DNA of 64,000 nt from Acidobacteriota bacterium (GTDB taxonomy: Bacteria; Acidobacteriota; Terriglobia; Acidiferrales; UBA7541): NCBI GenBank assembly GCA_021324935.1, contig JAJPIE010000064.1:1-64000 (forward strand), written 5' to 3'. This document shows, piece by piece, positions 29,336-40,660 of the stretch. Below the pieces are notes generated by a model, which was given only the letters and a program-made list of their open reading frames with translations, was not told the DNA's origin and made no database searches. A program made the position numbers and the translations under genes. The first letter of the stretch is position 1; the number at the start of each line of letters is the position of its first letter.

Positions 29336-30211
29336 ATGCGGCCCGAACCCACTTTCAAACGAATTGGCATTATCTCCCGCCCGCGGCGCTCGAACATCGC
29401 CGAAGTGGTGCCGCCGCTGCTGCGCTGGCTGCAGGAGCGCGGCTTGCAGGCCGCCTATGACATTGAAACCGCCACGGTGTTGCACGGGAATTCGGTTGGG
29501 AAAACGCGGCACCAGGTGGCGCAGGAATCCGACTTGCTGCTGGTGCTGGGCGGCGACGGCACCATTCTTGCCGCTTCGCGCGAGGCCGCGCATCACGACA
29601 TTCCGATTCTGCCCATAAACATGGGCAGCCTGGGATTTCTAACCAGTTTCACCGTGGAAGAGCTGTATCCGGCTCTGGAAAGTACGTTGGCGGGCCAGGC
29701 AAAAATTGAAGAGCGCGTGCTGCTCTCCGTCGAGCGCACGCACAACGGCGAATTGCTGACACAGCAGCGCGTGCTGAACGATGCGGTGGTACACAAGGGC
29801 ACGCTGGCGCGCATGATTGAAGTGGAACTCCATATCAACGGCGCGTTCGTCTGCCGCTATCGCGCCGACGGATTGATTGTGGCCACGCCAACGGGTTCGA
29901 CCGCATACTCGCTTTCCGCCGGCGGGCCGATCGTGCAACCGGGTGTGGCGGCGATTCTGGTGACGCCGATTTGCCCGCACACGCTCAGCGACCGTCCCGT
30001 GGTGATCCAGGACAGCTCGGCGATCGAGTTGCATCTTTCGGAGAGTTCCGATTCCGTCTTTCTTACCCTGGACGGGCAGACCGGCGTACCCATGCAACTG
30101 GGCGACCGCGTAAAAATTGCGCGTTCGAAGGAGCGGTTAAAACTCATTCAACCGCCGAACAAGACGTATTTCGAGATCCTGCGCAACAAATTGAAGTGGG
30201 GCGAGGCGTAG
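29336..30211 (+). CDS. nadK: NAD(+)/NADH kinase
   Basis: LLLVLGGDGTILAASREAAHHDIPILPINMGSLGFLT; TPTGSTAYSLSAGGPIVQP. Confidence 0.95.
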   Translation: MRPEPTFKRIGIISRPRRSNIAEVVPPLLRWLQERGLQAAYDIETATVLHGNSVGKTRHQVAQESDLLLVLGGDGTILAASREAAHHDIPILPINMGSLGFLTSFTVEELYPALESTLAGQAKIEERVLLSVERTHNGELLTQQRVLNDAVVHKGTLARMIEVELHINGAFVCRYRADGLIVATPTGSTAYSLSAGGPIVQPGVAAILVTPICPHTLSDRPVVIQDSSAIELHLSESSDSVFLTLDGQTGVPMQLGDRVKIARSKERLKLIQPPNKTYFEILRNKLKWGEA

Positions 30212-30214
30212 GCC

Positions 30215-31579
30215 TCAGCCGAGTACGTCGGTGCGCAGCAGGTCACGATAGGTTTCGCGGCGACGGATGAGCTTCGCGGTTCTTCCGTAAACGAGGATTT
30301 CGGCAGCACGGCCTCGCGCGTTGTAATTGGAAGATTGCGCGAATCCGTAGGCGCCCGCCAGCCAGATGGCGACTAGATCACGCTGTGAAACGCTTCCCAG
30401 CGGCCAATCCACAAGAAAGGTGTCGCCGGTTTCGCAGACGGGCCCGACGATGTCTGATCGCTCGGCGGAATTTTCATTCCTTGAGGAAGCCTGCACGACC
30501 CGCGTGATCGGATGTGGCGCGTCGTAGAGCACCGGGCGCATCAGGTCGTTCATCGCCGCATCGAGAATCACAAACGATTTCCGGGAGTTCGACTTCGTAT
30601 ACACCACGCGGGAGAGGAGCACACAGGATTCCGCGATAATGGACCGCCCGGGCTCGAGCAAAACCTTCACGCCAAGCGGCCCGGCAATTTCCGCAATCAT
30701 CCGGCCGTAGTCGGACCGCGAAGCCGGGTGCTCGCTGGTGTAGCGCACACCCAGGCCGCCGCCCACGTCCAGGTATTCCAGCGCGATTCCCTGGCGGCGA
30801 AGATCCAGCAGATAGCTGGCCAGGCGTTCGAGTGCGCGGCGAAACGGCTGCAGGTCCACGATCTGCGAGCCGATGTGCGCGCTGATTCCCTGCCAGCGAA
30901 TTGCCTGCGCTCCGCGATGCGCGAGATAAAGTCTTCTCGCCTCCGGCCAGGCGATTCCGAATTTGTGCTCTTCGAGTCCCGTGGCGATGTGCGGATGGCC
31001 GCCCGCTTTCACGTCGGGGTTCACGCGAACCGAAACGCCCGGGGCCCGTTCAGCGGCCCGCGAAACGCGAGACGCTTCTTCGATCAGCATTTCAAGTTCC
31101 GCCGGAGATTCCACGTTGAACTGCAAAATGCCACGGGCATCCCTGCGATTGCCGCGATAGCGAAGCGCTTCGCGAATCTCTTCGCGGCTTTTGCCCACGC
31201 CGGAAAACACGATACGGCGGCCGGAGATGCCCAGATGGCCGAGATGCGCGAGTTCGCCTCCGGAAACGATGTCGAAGCCGCTGCCGAGGCTTGCCAGAAA
31301 ATTCAGAATCGAAAGGTTGCCATTGGCTTTAACGGCGAAGCACACCTGGTGCGGCACCTTTGCCAGGCCGCGCTCAATTCCGCGATAGGCGTCCTGGATG
31401 GCTTGCCGGCTGTACACGAATGCGGGCGTCCCGTAGCGCCGCGCAATTTGCGAAAGGGGAACCTGTTCGCAATAAACCTCGCGGGCGGCACCGCCCCTCT
31501 TTTTCCAGGAAAAATGGGGTAAGTGTTTCGCGGGGTCCACATAGGGCAGCCCCCGCCGGGCCTTCACGTGGGGGCTCAT
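30215..31579 (-). CDS. lysA: Diaminopimelate decarboxylase
   Basis: CFAVKANGNLSILNFLASLGSGFDIVSGGEL; GISAHIGSQIVDLQPF; LEYLDVGGGLGVRY; GPVCETGDTFLVDWPL. Confidence 0.93.
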   Translation of the reverse strand: MSPHVKARRGLPYVDPAKHLPHFSWKKRGGAAREVYCEQVPLSQIARRYGTPAFVYSRQAIQDAYRGIERGLAKVPHQVCFAVKANGNLSILNFLASLGSGFDIVSGGELAHLGHLGISGRRIVFSGVGKSREEIREALRYRGNRRDARGILQFNVESPAELEMLIEEASRVSRAAERAPGVSVRVNPDVKAGGHPHIATGLEEHKFGIAWPEARRLYLAHRGAQAIRWQGISAHIGSQIVDLQPFRRALERLASYLLDLRRQGIALEYLDVGGGLGVRYTSEHPASRSDYGRMIAEIAGPLGVKVLLEPGRSIIAESCVLLSRVVYTKSNSRKSFVILDAAMNDLMRPVLYDAPHPITRVVQASSRNENSAERSDIVGPVCETGDTFLVDWPLGSVSQRDLVAIWLAGAYGFAQSSNYNARGRAAEILVYGRTAKLIRRRETYRDLLRTDVLG

Positions 31580-33348
31580 TTCACCTTCATCACCACCAGC
31601 GTGCGGTCATCCGAAAGTGGCGCGCTTTGCGAGAACCACTCCACCTCGTTCAGGACGCGGTCGGCTATTTCCGCGGCGGTGAGCTGGTGATGCTGCTCGA
31701 TCAAGCGGCGGAGGCGCTCGGTGCCGAAAAGCTGGCCTTCGCTGTTGGAAGTTTCCGCGATGCCGTCGGAATGGAAAACGAGAACGTCGCCGGCTTCAAG
31801 CGTTACGCTCCACTCATCATAGGTGACGTCTTCAAAAATGCCCAAGGGAAATCCGGTGAGCTCGATGCGATCGCACCGGCCACGCTTATAAAGCAAGGGC
31901 TGCGACTGCCCGGCATTGGCAACGCGCAATTTCTGCCGGCCTTTCTGCCAGGTGGCGAAGCAGGCGGTCATGAAACGCCCTTCGATGCGGCGCTCGCCAA
32001 TCAATTGATTCATCTGGCGGAGGAGCTCGGCGGGTTGCAGCTTCTGCGGCCCCAGGCTGCGCATGATGCCGATCGAAACGGCGCCGAAAAGCGCGGCGGC
32101 GGTGCCTTTGCCGCTCACATCGCCGAGGGCAACGCCAAGCTGTTGCGGACCGTAGCGCAGAAAATCGTACAAGTCGCCGCAGACTTCGCGCGCGGAGATG
32201 TAACGCGCGGCCACATCGAGGCCGTAATCGTCGGCGGGCACCGCGCGCAGCAGGGCGCCCTGGATGCGTTTCGCGGCCTGCAAATCGCGCTCCATGCGGG
32301 CTTCGTCGCGGGCGACTTGTTCATAGAGGCGCGCATTTTCCAGCGCCACGGCGAGGTTCGCGGCAAGAATCGTGAGCGTCTGGACGTGCTCTTTGGTGAA
32401 ATAATTCAGTTGCGGGCTTTCGAGGTCGAGCACGCCGGTGACTTTGTTTTTGTAAATCATCGGAATGGCGAGCTCCGAGCGCGTTTCTGGATTCACCATC
32501 AGGTATCGCGGGTCGTTGGTGACGTCGGGCACCAGCACCGCCTCGCGCAAGGTAGCCGCTGCGCCAACAATGCCCTCCGTTGCCGCCACACGCAGCTTGC
32601 CTTGCACGCGCTGGCCATGCTTCACGTCCAAGCGGTGGCGGAAGATTTTCTGCTCCTCGTCGTAGAGCATGATGCTGATGATCTGGTAGTCGATTACGCG
32701 CTTGACGAGCTCCGCCGCGCGACGCAACAGCTCTTCGACGTCGAGAATTGAGCTGATTTCGCGGCTGACTTCGTTGAGCACCAGCAGCGTTTCGGCCTGC
32801 GCGCGGACTTTCTGGAACAGCCGCGCGTTTTCGATGGCCACCGCCAAGCGGCTGGCCAGCAGCGTGATGACCTTTTGCTGTTCCCTGGTGAAATAATCGA
32901 GGTGGCGGCTTTGGATGTCCAGCACGCCGACGCATTTGCCGCGGAAGATTAGCGGCACGGCCAACTCCGACTTCACGCTTTCGATGGCATTGATGTAGCG
33001 GGGATCCTGTGAGACGTCGCTGACGCGCACGGGCAAGCCGGTGGCCGCGGCCGTGCCGGTGATTCCCTGCCCCACAGGTATGTGGAGATTTTCCGCAAGG
33101 CCTGGCGGATAGCCGATGGCGAAGCGATGCGTCAGGTACGAGCCCGTGTCGTCGAGCATCAGCACACCAAAAAATTCGTAGTCGATGTAGCGCTTGATGA
33201 GAACGGCGGTGTGCGCCAGCACTTCATCGAGATCGAGCGAGGCGTTGACCTCTTCGCCGATCTCCGCGAGCGTCGCCAGGACTTCCGACGACACCTGGAG
33301 CTGCTCCGCGCTGGTTTGTGCCTCTGAATTCGATTGGGTAGCGTCCAT
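31576..33348 (-). CDS. Tandem GAF plus SpoIIE/PP2C-type serine phosphatase
   Basis: Two GAF repeats; DVAARYISAREVCGDLYDFLRYGPQQLGVALGDVSGKGTAAALFGA; VLVFHSDGIAETSN. Confidence 0.92.
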   Translation of the reverse strand: MDATQSNSEAQTSAEQLQVSSEVLATLAEIGEEVNASLDLDEVLAHTAVLIKRYIDYEFFGVLMLDDTGSYLTHRFAIGYPPGLAENLHIPVGQGITGTAAATGLPVRVSDVSQDPRYINAIESVKSELAVPLIFRGKCVGVLDIQSRHLDYFTREQQKVITLLASRLAVAIENARLFQKVRAQAETLLVLNEVSREISSILDVEELLRRAAELVKRVIDYQIISIMLYDEEQKIFRHRLDVKHGQRVQGKLRVAATEGIVGAAATLREAVLVPDVTNDPRYLMVNPETRSELAIPMIYKNKVTGVLDLESPQLNYFTKEHVQTLTILAANLAVALENARLYEQVARDEARMERDLQAAKRIQGALLRAVPADDYGLDVAARYISAREVCGDLYDFLRYGPQQLGVALGDVSGKGTAAALFGAVSIGIMRSLGPQKLQPAELLRQMNQLIGERRIEGRFMTACFATWQKGRQKLRVANAGQSQPLLYKRGRCDRIELTGFPLGIFEDVTYDEWSVTLEAGDVLVFHSDGIAETSNSEGQLFGTERLRRLIEQHHQLTAAEIADRVLNEVEWFSQSAPLSDDRTLVVMKVK

Positions 33349-33405
33349 GAATGCAACTAGTATAACAGGCGAATTATGCTTGCACGCCGGGGCAAAAAGT
33401 GGGCA

Positions 33406-34014
33406 TCACGCATCCACCTTGGTTTTGCCGTGTGGCCCCAGGCGGACCACGCAAACATCGGGCAGGTTGCGGTAACGCTCATCAAAATCGAGGCCATAGC
33501 CCACCACAAATTCGTTGGGGATAACGAAGCCGGTGTAATCGGCCTTCACGTCAGCGATGCGGCGCTCGACCTTGTCGAGCAAAACCGCCACGCGGAGGTG
33601 CTTCGGCTTGCGCTCTTCAAACAGGCGCAGGAGATATTTCAGCGTCAGGCCGGTATCGAGAATATCCTCGACCACGAGGACGGTCCGGCCCTCGATGCTG
33701 ACGTCGAGATCCTTGATGAGTTTGACTTCGCCGGTCGAGTCCATGCCCTTGCCGTAGCTTGAAACGGAGATGAAGTCGAAGGAAACCTCGCCGCCGAGTT
33801 CACGGGCCAGATCCGCCAGGAACAGGACGGAGCCTTTCAACACTCCAACGAGATGAATCTGGTCGTTGGGAAAATCGCGGCGAATTTCCTGCGCCATCTG
33901 GCGGACGCGCGTGCGGATGCGCTGGTGGGAGATCAGTACGCGAAAGGTTTCCTCGGCGCGATGGCCGGGCTTCTGCTTGGCGCTTCGCTTGGCGGCCTTT
34001 GTGGACAAGGGCAA
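33406..34014 (-). CDS. hpt: Hypoxanthine phosphoribosyltransferase
   Basis: HLVGVLKGSVLFLADLARELGGEVSFDFISVSSYG; VLVVEDILDTGLTLKYLL. Confidence 0.93.
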   Translation of the reverse strand: MPLSTKAAKRSAKQKPGHRAEETFRVLISHQRIRTRVRQMAQEIRRDFPNDQIHLVGVLKGSVLFLADLARELGGEVSFDFISVSSYGKGMDSTGEVKLIKDLDVSIEGRTVLVVEDILDTGLTLKYLLRLFEERKPKHLRVAVLLDKVERRIADVKADYTGFVIPNEFVVGYGLDFDERYRNLPDVCVVRLGPHGKTKVDA

Positions 34015-34042
34015 TCCTCCTTTGGTGAGCGGCAGTTAGTTT

Positions 34043-35143
34043 CTATTCGACCCAGTCGGCAATGAAAATATTGGTTTCGTGCGGCGCCTTGCCGAGACGA
34101 TTGGAAGCCCACACGAGACGCTTGCCATCCGAAGAAAACATGGGAAACGCGTCGAAATCCGGATGATAGGTGATGCGTTCCTGGCCCGTGCCGTCTTCAT
34201 GGATCACGTAAAGATCGAAGTCCCGGCCATTTTTTGGATCCGCCAGGTTGGAGGCGAAGATAATCCGTTTTCCGTCGGGAAACCAGTAGGGCGCGAAATT
34301 CGCGGCGCCGTTACGGGTCACCTGGTGCTTGTTGCTGCCATCGGCGTTCATAACCCAGATTTCGAGATTTCCCGGACGGATCAGGCCTTGGGCGAACAGG
34401 TCTTTGTAATCCTTAATTTCTTCGGGGGTGCCTGGGTGCTGCGCGCGGTAAACGATTTTGGTGCCGTCATAGGACCAGAACGGCCCGCCATCATAGCCCA
34501 ATTCGTGCGTGAGTTGCTTTACGTTGGAGCCGTCGGCGTCCATGGTGAAAATGTCGAGATCCCCGTTGCGCGTGGAGGTGAAGACGATGTGCTTGCCGTC
34601 GCGCGTGATGGTGGCTTCGGCGTTGTAGCCGGCGGCGTGGGTGAGCTGCTGCAAGTCCGAGCCATCCGGCTTCGCGGTGTAAATCTGATACGTGTTGTAG
34701 ATCGGCCAGACGTAGCCGCGGGAATAGTCCGGCTTCGGCGGACAATCGGGGCTGGTGGCGTGGGTGGAGGAGAAAAGAATCTTGTCGCCGGCCGGAAAGA
34801 AATAGCTGCAAGTCGTTCGCCCTTTGCCCGTGCTCACGAGTTTCGGCGCCGGGGGCTTGCCGTCCGGAGGATTGACAAGCATGGTGTAAATCTGATCGCA
34901 GGGGACATCCCCGCCCTGATGTTGGAAGATGAGCTGCTTATCGTCGGCGGAGAAATACGCTTCAGCATTCTGGCCGCCGAAGGTGAGCTGGCGCGCGTTC
35001 TTCAGGTGTTTTTGCTCCGGCGGGAGCAAAAGCGCGCCATCCGCGTAGACTCCACCGGCAATTGGCGAGAAGCGATCGCCGTAAAGGAAGCAGAGAGAAA
35101 GGAGTGCCGCGAGCGAAAGGCCAATCCATTTCCGGGTAAACAC
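34043..35143 (-). CDS. TolB-like beta-propeller (PD40 repeat) secreted protein
   Basis: Signal-like N-term; repeated DGKHIVFTSTRNGDLDIFTMDADGSNVKQLTHELGYDGGPFWSYDGTKIVYRA. Confidence 0.88.
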   Translation of the reverse strand: MFTRKWIGLSLAALLSLCFLYGDRFSPIAGGVYADGALLLPPEQKHLKNARQLTFGGQNAEAYFSADDKQLIFQHQGGDVPCDQIYTMLVNPPDGKPPAPKLVSTGKGRTTCSYFFPAGDKILFSSTHATSPDCPPKPDYSRGYVWPIYNTYQIYTAKPDGSDLQQLTHAAGYNAEATITRDGKHIVFTSTRNGDLDIFTMDADGSNVKQLTHELGYDGGPFWSYDGTKIVYRAQHPGTPEEIKDYKDLFAQGLIRPGNLEIWVMNADGSNKHQVTRNGAANFAPYWFPDGKRIIFASNLADPKNGRDFDLYVIHEDGTGQERITYHPDFDAFPMFSSDGKRLVWASNRLGKAPHETNIFIADWVE

Positions 35144-35178
35144 AGTTTCCAGACTCCGATGAAAGAATTTTCGAGCGG

Positions 35179-37002
<1,824 letters not shown>

Positions 37003-37117
37003 GTTGAACGTGCCCCTGGCCGCAAGGAAATGGTTGTATCTTTGCGGGAAGTTTTCCATCCTATTGGCTGCGTTGTGGCGTGTCAATTCACGCCGCGAAG
37101 GTTCTGAGGATTTCTTC

Positions 37118-37639
37118 ATGGCGGAAAGCAGAAGCGCGCTTCCGGAACCGTGGCTGCGCGGAACGTTGACGGAAGTTCCCGCGGTCGCACGCGCAGTGTT
37201 GCACGCGCTGGAGCTGGCTCAGGAAGATCTGCATCGCTGGTGCGGCGGCCTCCGAGCGGAGCAAATTCACACGCGCCCGGCGGGACTTCCCTCCGTGGGG
37301 TTTCAAATCCGGCATATCGCTGGAAGCATCGACCGCCTGTTGACGTATGCGGAGGGGCAAGCATTGACTGAGGCGCAGCAGCAAGCGCTGAAGCTGGAAG
37401 CGGGGGCAACTGGTTCGACGCAGGAAATTCTGGCAGCGCTGGATGCGGCGGTGTCTCGGGCATTCCAGCGCGTGCGAGATCTCTCTTCGCAGGACTATTC
37501 GGCGCCTCGCCTGGTGGGGCGAAAACAATTGCCCACCACGCTGGGCGGTTTGCTGGTGCACGTCGCCGAGCACACGCAGCGCCACGTTGGCCAAGCCATC
37601 ACGACGGCAAAACTCGTTTCGGCTTCGAAAGCTTTGTAG
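37118..37639 (+). CDS. DinB family protein
   Basis: PSVGFQIRHIAGSIDRLLTYAEG ... TLGGLLVHVAEHTQRHVGQAITTAKL (His-rich DinB metal site). Confidence 0.85.
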   Translation: MAESRSALPEPWLRGTLTEVPAVARAVLHALELAQEDLHRWCGGLRAEQIHTRPAGLPSVGFQIRHIAGSIDRLLTYAEGQALTEAQQQALKLEAGATGSTQEILAALDAAVSRAFQRVRDLSSQDYSAPRLVGRKQLPTTLGGLLVHVAEHTQRHVGQAITTAKLVSASKAL

Positions 37640-37658
37640 CTATACTCGCTGTCTGCTC

Positions 37659-38330
37659 ATGGGCCAACTGTTTAAGTCGACCTTATTGGTGCTCACCGCT
37701 CTTTTCCCCATTGTGAATCCGCTGGGGGGCGCGCCCATCTTTCTTTCGTTGACCCGGTATTACTCGACGGAGCAACGCAAGCTGCTTTCGAGGCGCATCG
37801 CGCTCAACTCCATCCTTCTGATTGTCGGCTCCTATTTCATCGGCACCTACATTCTGGACTTTTTCGGAATTTCCATTCCGGTGGTGCAGGTGGGCGGCGG
37901 GATGGTGGTGGTGGCGACGGGATGGGCGATGCTGAAGCAAAAAGACGAGGATGAAACAAAAGCCGGCGTCCACCGCAGCGTGGACACCAATGACCTGTTC
38001 CAAAAGGCGTTTTATCCGCTTACGCTTCCGCTGACGGTGGGCCCAGGCTCCATCTCCGTTGCCATCACTCTGGGCGCCAATGAGCCGCACTCGGCTCACA
38101 AGCTCCTGCTTTCGATGATCGGAGCCGTCATTGGTTCCGTGCTGATCGCCGCGAGTGTGTATCTCTGCTACGCGTTCTCCGATCGTTTGGCGTTGGCATT
38201 AGGCGCAACGGGGATGAGCGTGGTGATGCGGCTCTCGTCGTTTTTGCTGGTGTGCATCGGCACGCAGATCATGTGGAACGGCATATCGGCAATGCTGAAG
38301 ACCTTGCCGGCGTTCGGGCACGGGGGATAA
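37659..38330 (+). CDS. MarC family integral membrane protein
   Basis: MGQLFKSTLLVLTALFPIVNPLGGAPIFLSLTRYYS; FYPLTLPLTVGPGSISVAITLGAN. Confidence 0.9.
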   Translation: MGQLFKSTLLVLTALFPIVNPLGGAPIFLSLTRYYSTEQRKLLSRRIALNSILLIVGSYFIGTYILDFFGISIPVVQVGGGMVVVATGWAMLKQKDEDETKAGVHRSVDTNDLFQKAFYPLTLPLTVGPGSISVAITLGANEPHSAHKLLLSMIGAVIGSVLIAASVYLCYAFSDRLALALGATGMSVVMRLSSFLLVCIGTQIMWNGISAMLKTLPAFGHGG

Positions 38331-38368
38331 GGCCACTCACCGGGGCTGGCGACTTTTTTATCTCAGCG

Positions 38369-39469
38369 TTATTTCCAACTGGGCAAGCCACGCTTGCCCA
38401 GGAGCACTTCGGCGGACCAGGCCCCGAGATAGACGGATTGCGCGACGCCGTGGCCGGAAAATCCTCCCAACACAACGGCGTGCGGACTTTTCGGATGAAG
38501 TTCGAAGACAGGCCGCCAGTCCCGGGTAATGCAGATGGGCCCTCCCCAGCGGTGCGTGAACTCGATTTCACACAGGGCGGGATGCAGAGAACGGATGCGG
38601 CTTTCGAGCCGGGCGAAGAGTTCCGCGGCTTCGCCTTGGGCGATATCGAGCGCGTGCATTTCGTGCCAGCCGGCAAAGTGAACCAGGCCGCTGCCGAAAA
38701 TAATCTGTTTGCCAAGGAGGCGTCCCCAGAGATACGGAAGGTCGACGGTGTAAAACGGTTTTCCTTCGCCGAGACCCATGGCATTTCGCGCCGAATCGGA
38801 AATTTCTTTGGTCGCGACGGCGATCGTGAAACAAGCTTCGGCGCGCTGGGTCCAACCAGTCAATTCCAGGCCAAATGCGTTGGTTGCGAACAGCGCCTTC
38901 TTGGCCAGCAGTGTGCTGCGAGCGACGTGCAGGCGCAGCGGTTCTCCGGCGTCGAAGGATTCGACGCCTGCATTTTCGAAGAGCTGAACTCCAAGGCGAT
39001 CTGCCGCTGCGGCGAGTCCACTGACGACCTTTCCGGGATTGATCGTGCCGCCGGGGACTTCCTTCACCGCACAGAGTTCGCCGGAATCTTTCCAGCGGAT
39101 CGGTGAATGCGGCAGCGGTTTGCTGCGGCCGAGTTCATAAACGCCCGGCAGCTGGAGCTCGGAGTTGACATTCAACTGTCGCAGAATCTTCGTATACCCG
39201 GAAAGTACATCGCCAAGGCCGGGCAAATCGCCCACCGCGGATTCCGCCAACGCCATGCCACCGGTGTGGCCGCTGGCGCCGTCGCCGAAATGGCCGGCTT
39301 CGAGAAGGGCTACAGAATTTTCCGGAGCGAGGCGTTTGAGCCACGCGGACGCCGCAAGTCCCGTGAAGCCGCCGCCGACTACGGCGAAATCGACCGCCCG
39401 CGGCAGCGGCTGGGGCTTGGCGTGAAATTCGATTGTCCAGGGACGGTTGCCCCAATTTTTGGCTGGCAT
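38369..39469 (-). CDS. FAD-dependent oxidoreductase (DAO family)
   Basis: DFAVVGGGFTGLAASAWLKRLAPENSVALLEAGHFGDGASGHTGGMAL; VVLGGFSGHGVAQSVYLG. Confidence 0.9.
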   Translation of the reverse strand: MPAKNWGNRPWTIEFHAKPQPLPRAVDFAVVGGGFTGLAASAWLKRLAPENSVALLEAGHFGDGASGHTGGMALAESAVGDLPGLGDVLSGYTKILRQLNVNSELQLPGVYELGRSKPLPHSPIRWKDSGELCAVKEVPGGTINPGKVVSGLAAAADRLGVQLFENAGVESFDAGEPLRLHVARSTLLAKKALFATNAFGLELTGWTQRAEACFTIAVATKEISDSARNAMGLGEGKPFYTVDLPYLWGRLLGKQIIFGSGLVHFAGWHEMHALDIAQGEAAELFARLESRIRSLHPALCEIEFTHRWGGPICITRDWRPVFELHPKSPHAVVLGGFSGHGVAQSVYLGAWSAEVLLGKRGLPSWK

Positions 39470-39556
39470 GATCCGGTCGATTCTTCCCACTTTCAGTGTA
39501 CATTGTGCGCCTGGCCGGCTCTTCGAAATGATCGGAATGAACGGCCAAGCGGCAAA

Positions 39557-39588
39557 AGAAAGCCTCGCGGCGGGCGCCGCGAGGCTTT
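39557..39588 (-). terminator. Rho-independent-like terminator downstream of the HpcH/HpaI aldolase gene
   Basis: aagcctcgcgg-cgggcg-ccgcgaggctt, perfect 11-bp stem, followed on minus strand by tttcttttg. Confidence 0.75.
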
Positions 39589-39611
39589 GAAGAATGGAAG
39601 CGGGATTTGAT

Positions 39612-40457
39612 TTAGAAGAGCGCCGTCGGGCGGCGTGCCCAGCTCTTCCCTTTGGCCTTGGCAATTTCTTCGACGTCCCTTACGTAGGCTCCCGCCTGCG
39701 TCAGGATGTGATGCAAATCGTTGCCGATGCTGATGAAGGGAAAACCCTTGTCGAGAAATTCGCCGACGCGGGCCGTCCCAAAAAGGAAAAGGCCGAGGAT
39801 TACGTTGTTCTTGCGCACCGCGCTGACCAGCTTTTCCGTGGCGGCGCCAAGTTCCGGTGAGGTGTACATGTGCGGGAACCCGTACTTTTCATACAAGCCC
39901 ATGGACATGCACAAATCGTTTTGCCCGAGGAAGAGGATGTCCACGCCGGGAACGGCGGCGATATCGTCGATGTTCTTGATGCAATCCGCGGTTTCCACTT
40001 GCAAGGCGACAATGACGTTGTTGTTGGCGGCGCCGGCGTAGCCAAGCAGGCCATCCTTGTTCATGCTGCGTTGCGGAAAATAGACCGAGCGCGTGCCCGC
40101 GGTGGGATAACGCGCGCAACTCACCGCTTGGCGCGCTTCTTCGGCAGTGTTGATGTAGGGCACCAGCACGCCATCCGCGCCCATATCCAGCGACTGCTGA
40201 ATGCCGGGCCGGTCACTGTAGCCTCCAACACGCACCAGCGATTTCGCGCCGCCATTCGAAATGCCGCTGAGCATCGCTGAAAGCTTTTCGTAGCCCATCG
40301 GACCGTGTTGCGAGTCAACCAGCAGCCAGTCGTAGCCGCTGTGCGCGAGTTGCTCCGCGACGGTGGGGCTGTGCGCGTTGAGAAACAGGCCGAGTTTCGG
40401 TGTGCCCGCACGCAGTTGTTTCTTGAATTCGGCGCCGCTGAGGGTGCCTGCAGCCAT
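39612..40457 (-). CDS. HpcH/HpaI aldolase family protein
   Basis: LGLFLNAHSPTVAEQLAHSGYDWLLVDSQHGPMGYEKLSAML; VALQVETADCIKNIDDIAAVPGVDILFLGQNDLCMSMG. Confidence 0.93.
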   Translation of the reverse strand: MAAGTLSGAEFKKQLRAGTPKLGLFLNAHSPTVAEQLAHSGYDWLLVDSQHGPMGYEKLSAMLSGISNGGAKSLVRVGGYSDRPGIQQSLDMGADGVLVPYINTAEEARQAVSCARYPTAGTRSVYFPQRSMNKDGLLGYAGAANNNVIVALQVETADCIKNIDDIAAVPGVDILFLGQNDLCMSMGLYEKYGFPHMYTSPELGAATEKLVSAVRKNNVILGLFLFGTARVGEFLDKGFPFISIGNDLHHILTQAGAYVRDVEEIAKAKGKSWARRPTALF

Positions 40458-40660
40458 GGGAATCGCTCCTTATAGAAAATTAAATGCAAACAGAATCGCC
40501 AAGTGTACTAGAACAGAGGCGGCGGCGAAAGCCGGGGCGTGTGAAAAAGCGGAAGCAAGGCACGGCGCTGGTGGGAAATTGACCAACGCGCGAGGTGTGA
40601 AACGAGGTCGCAGAAAATCGCAAGCCTCGATGAGCGGCCGCTACAAAACCGCGAAAGCAA

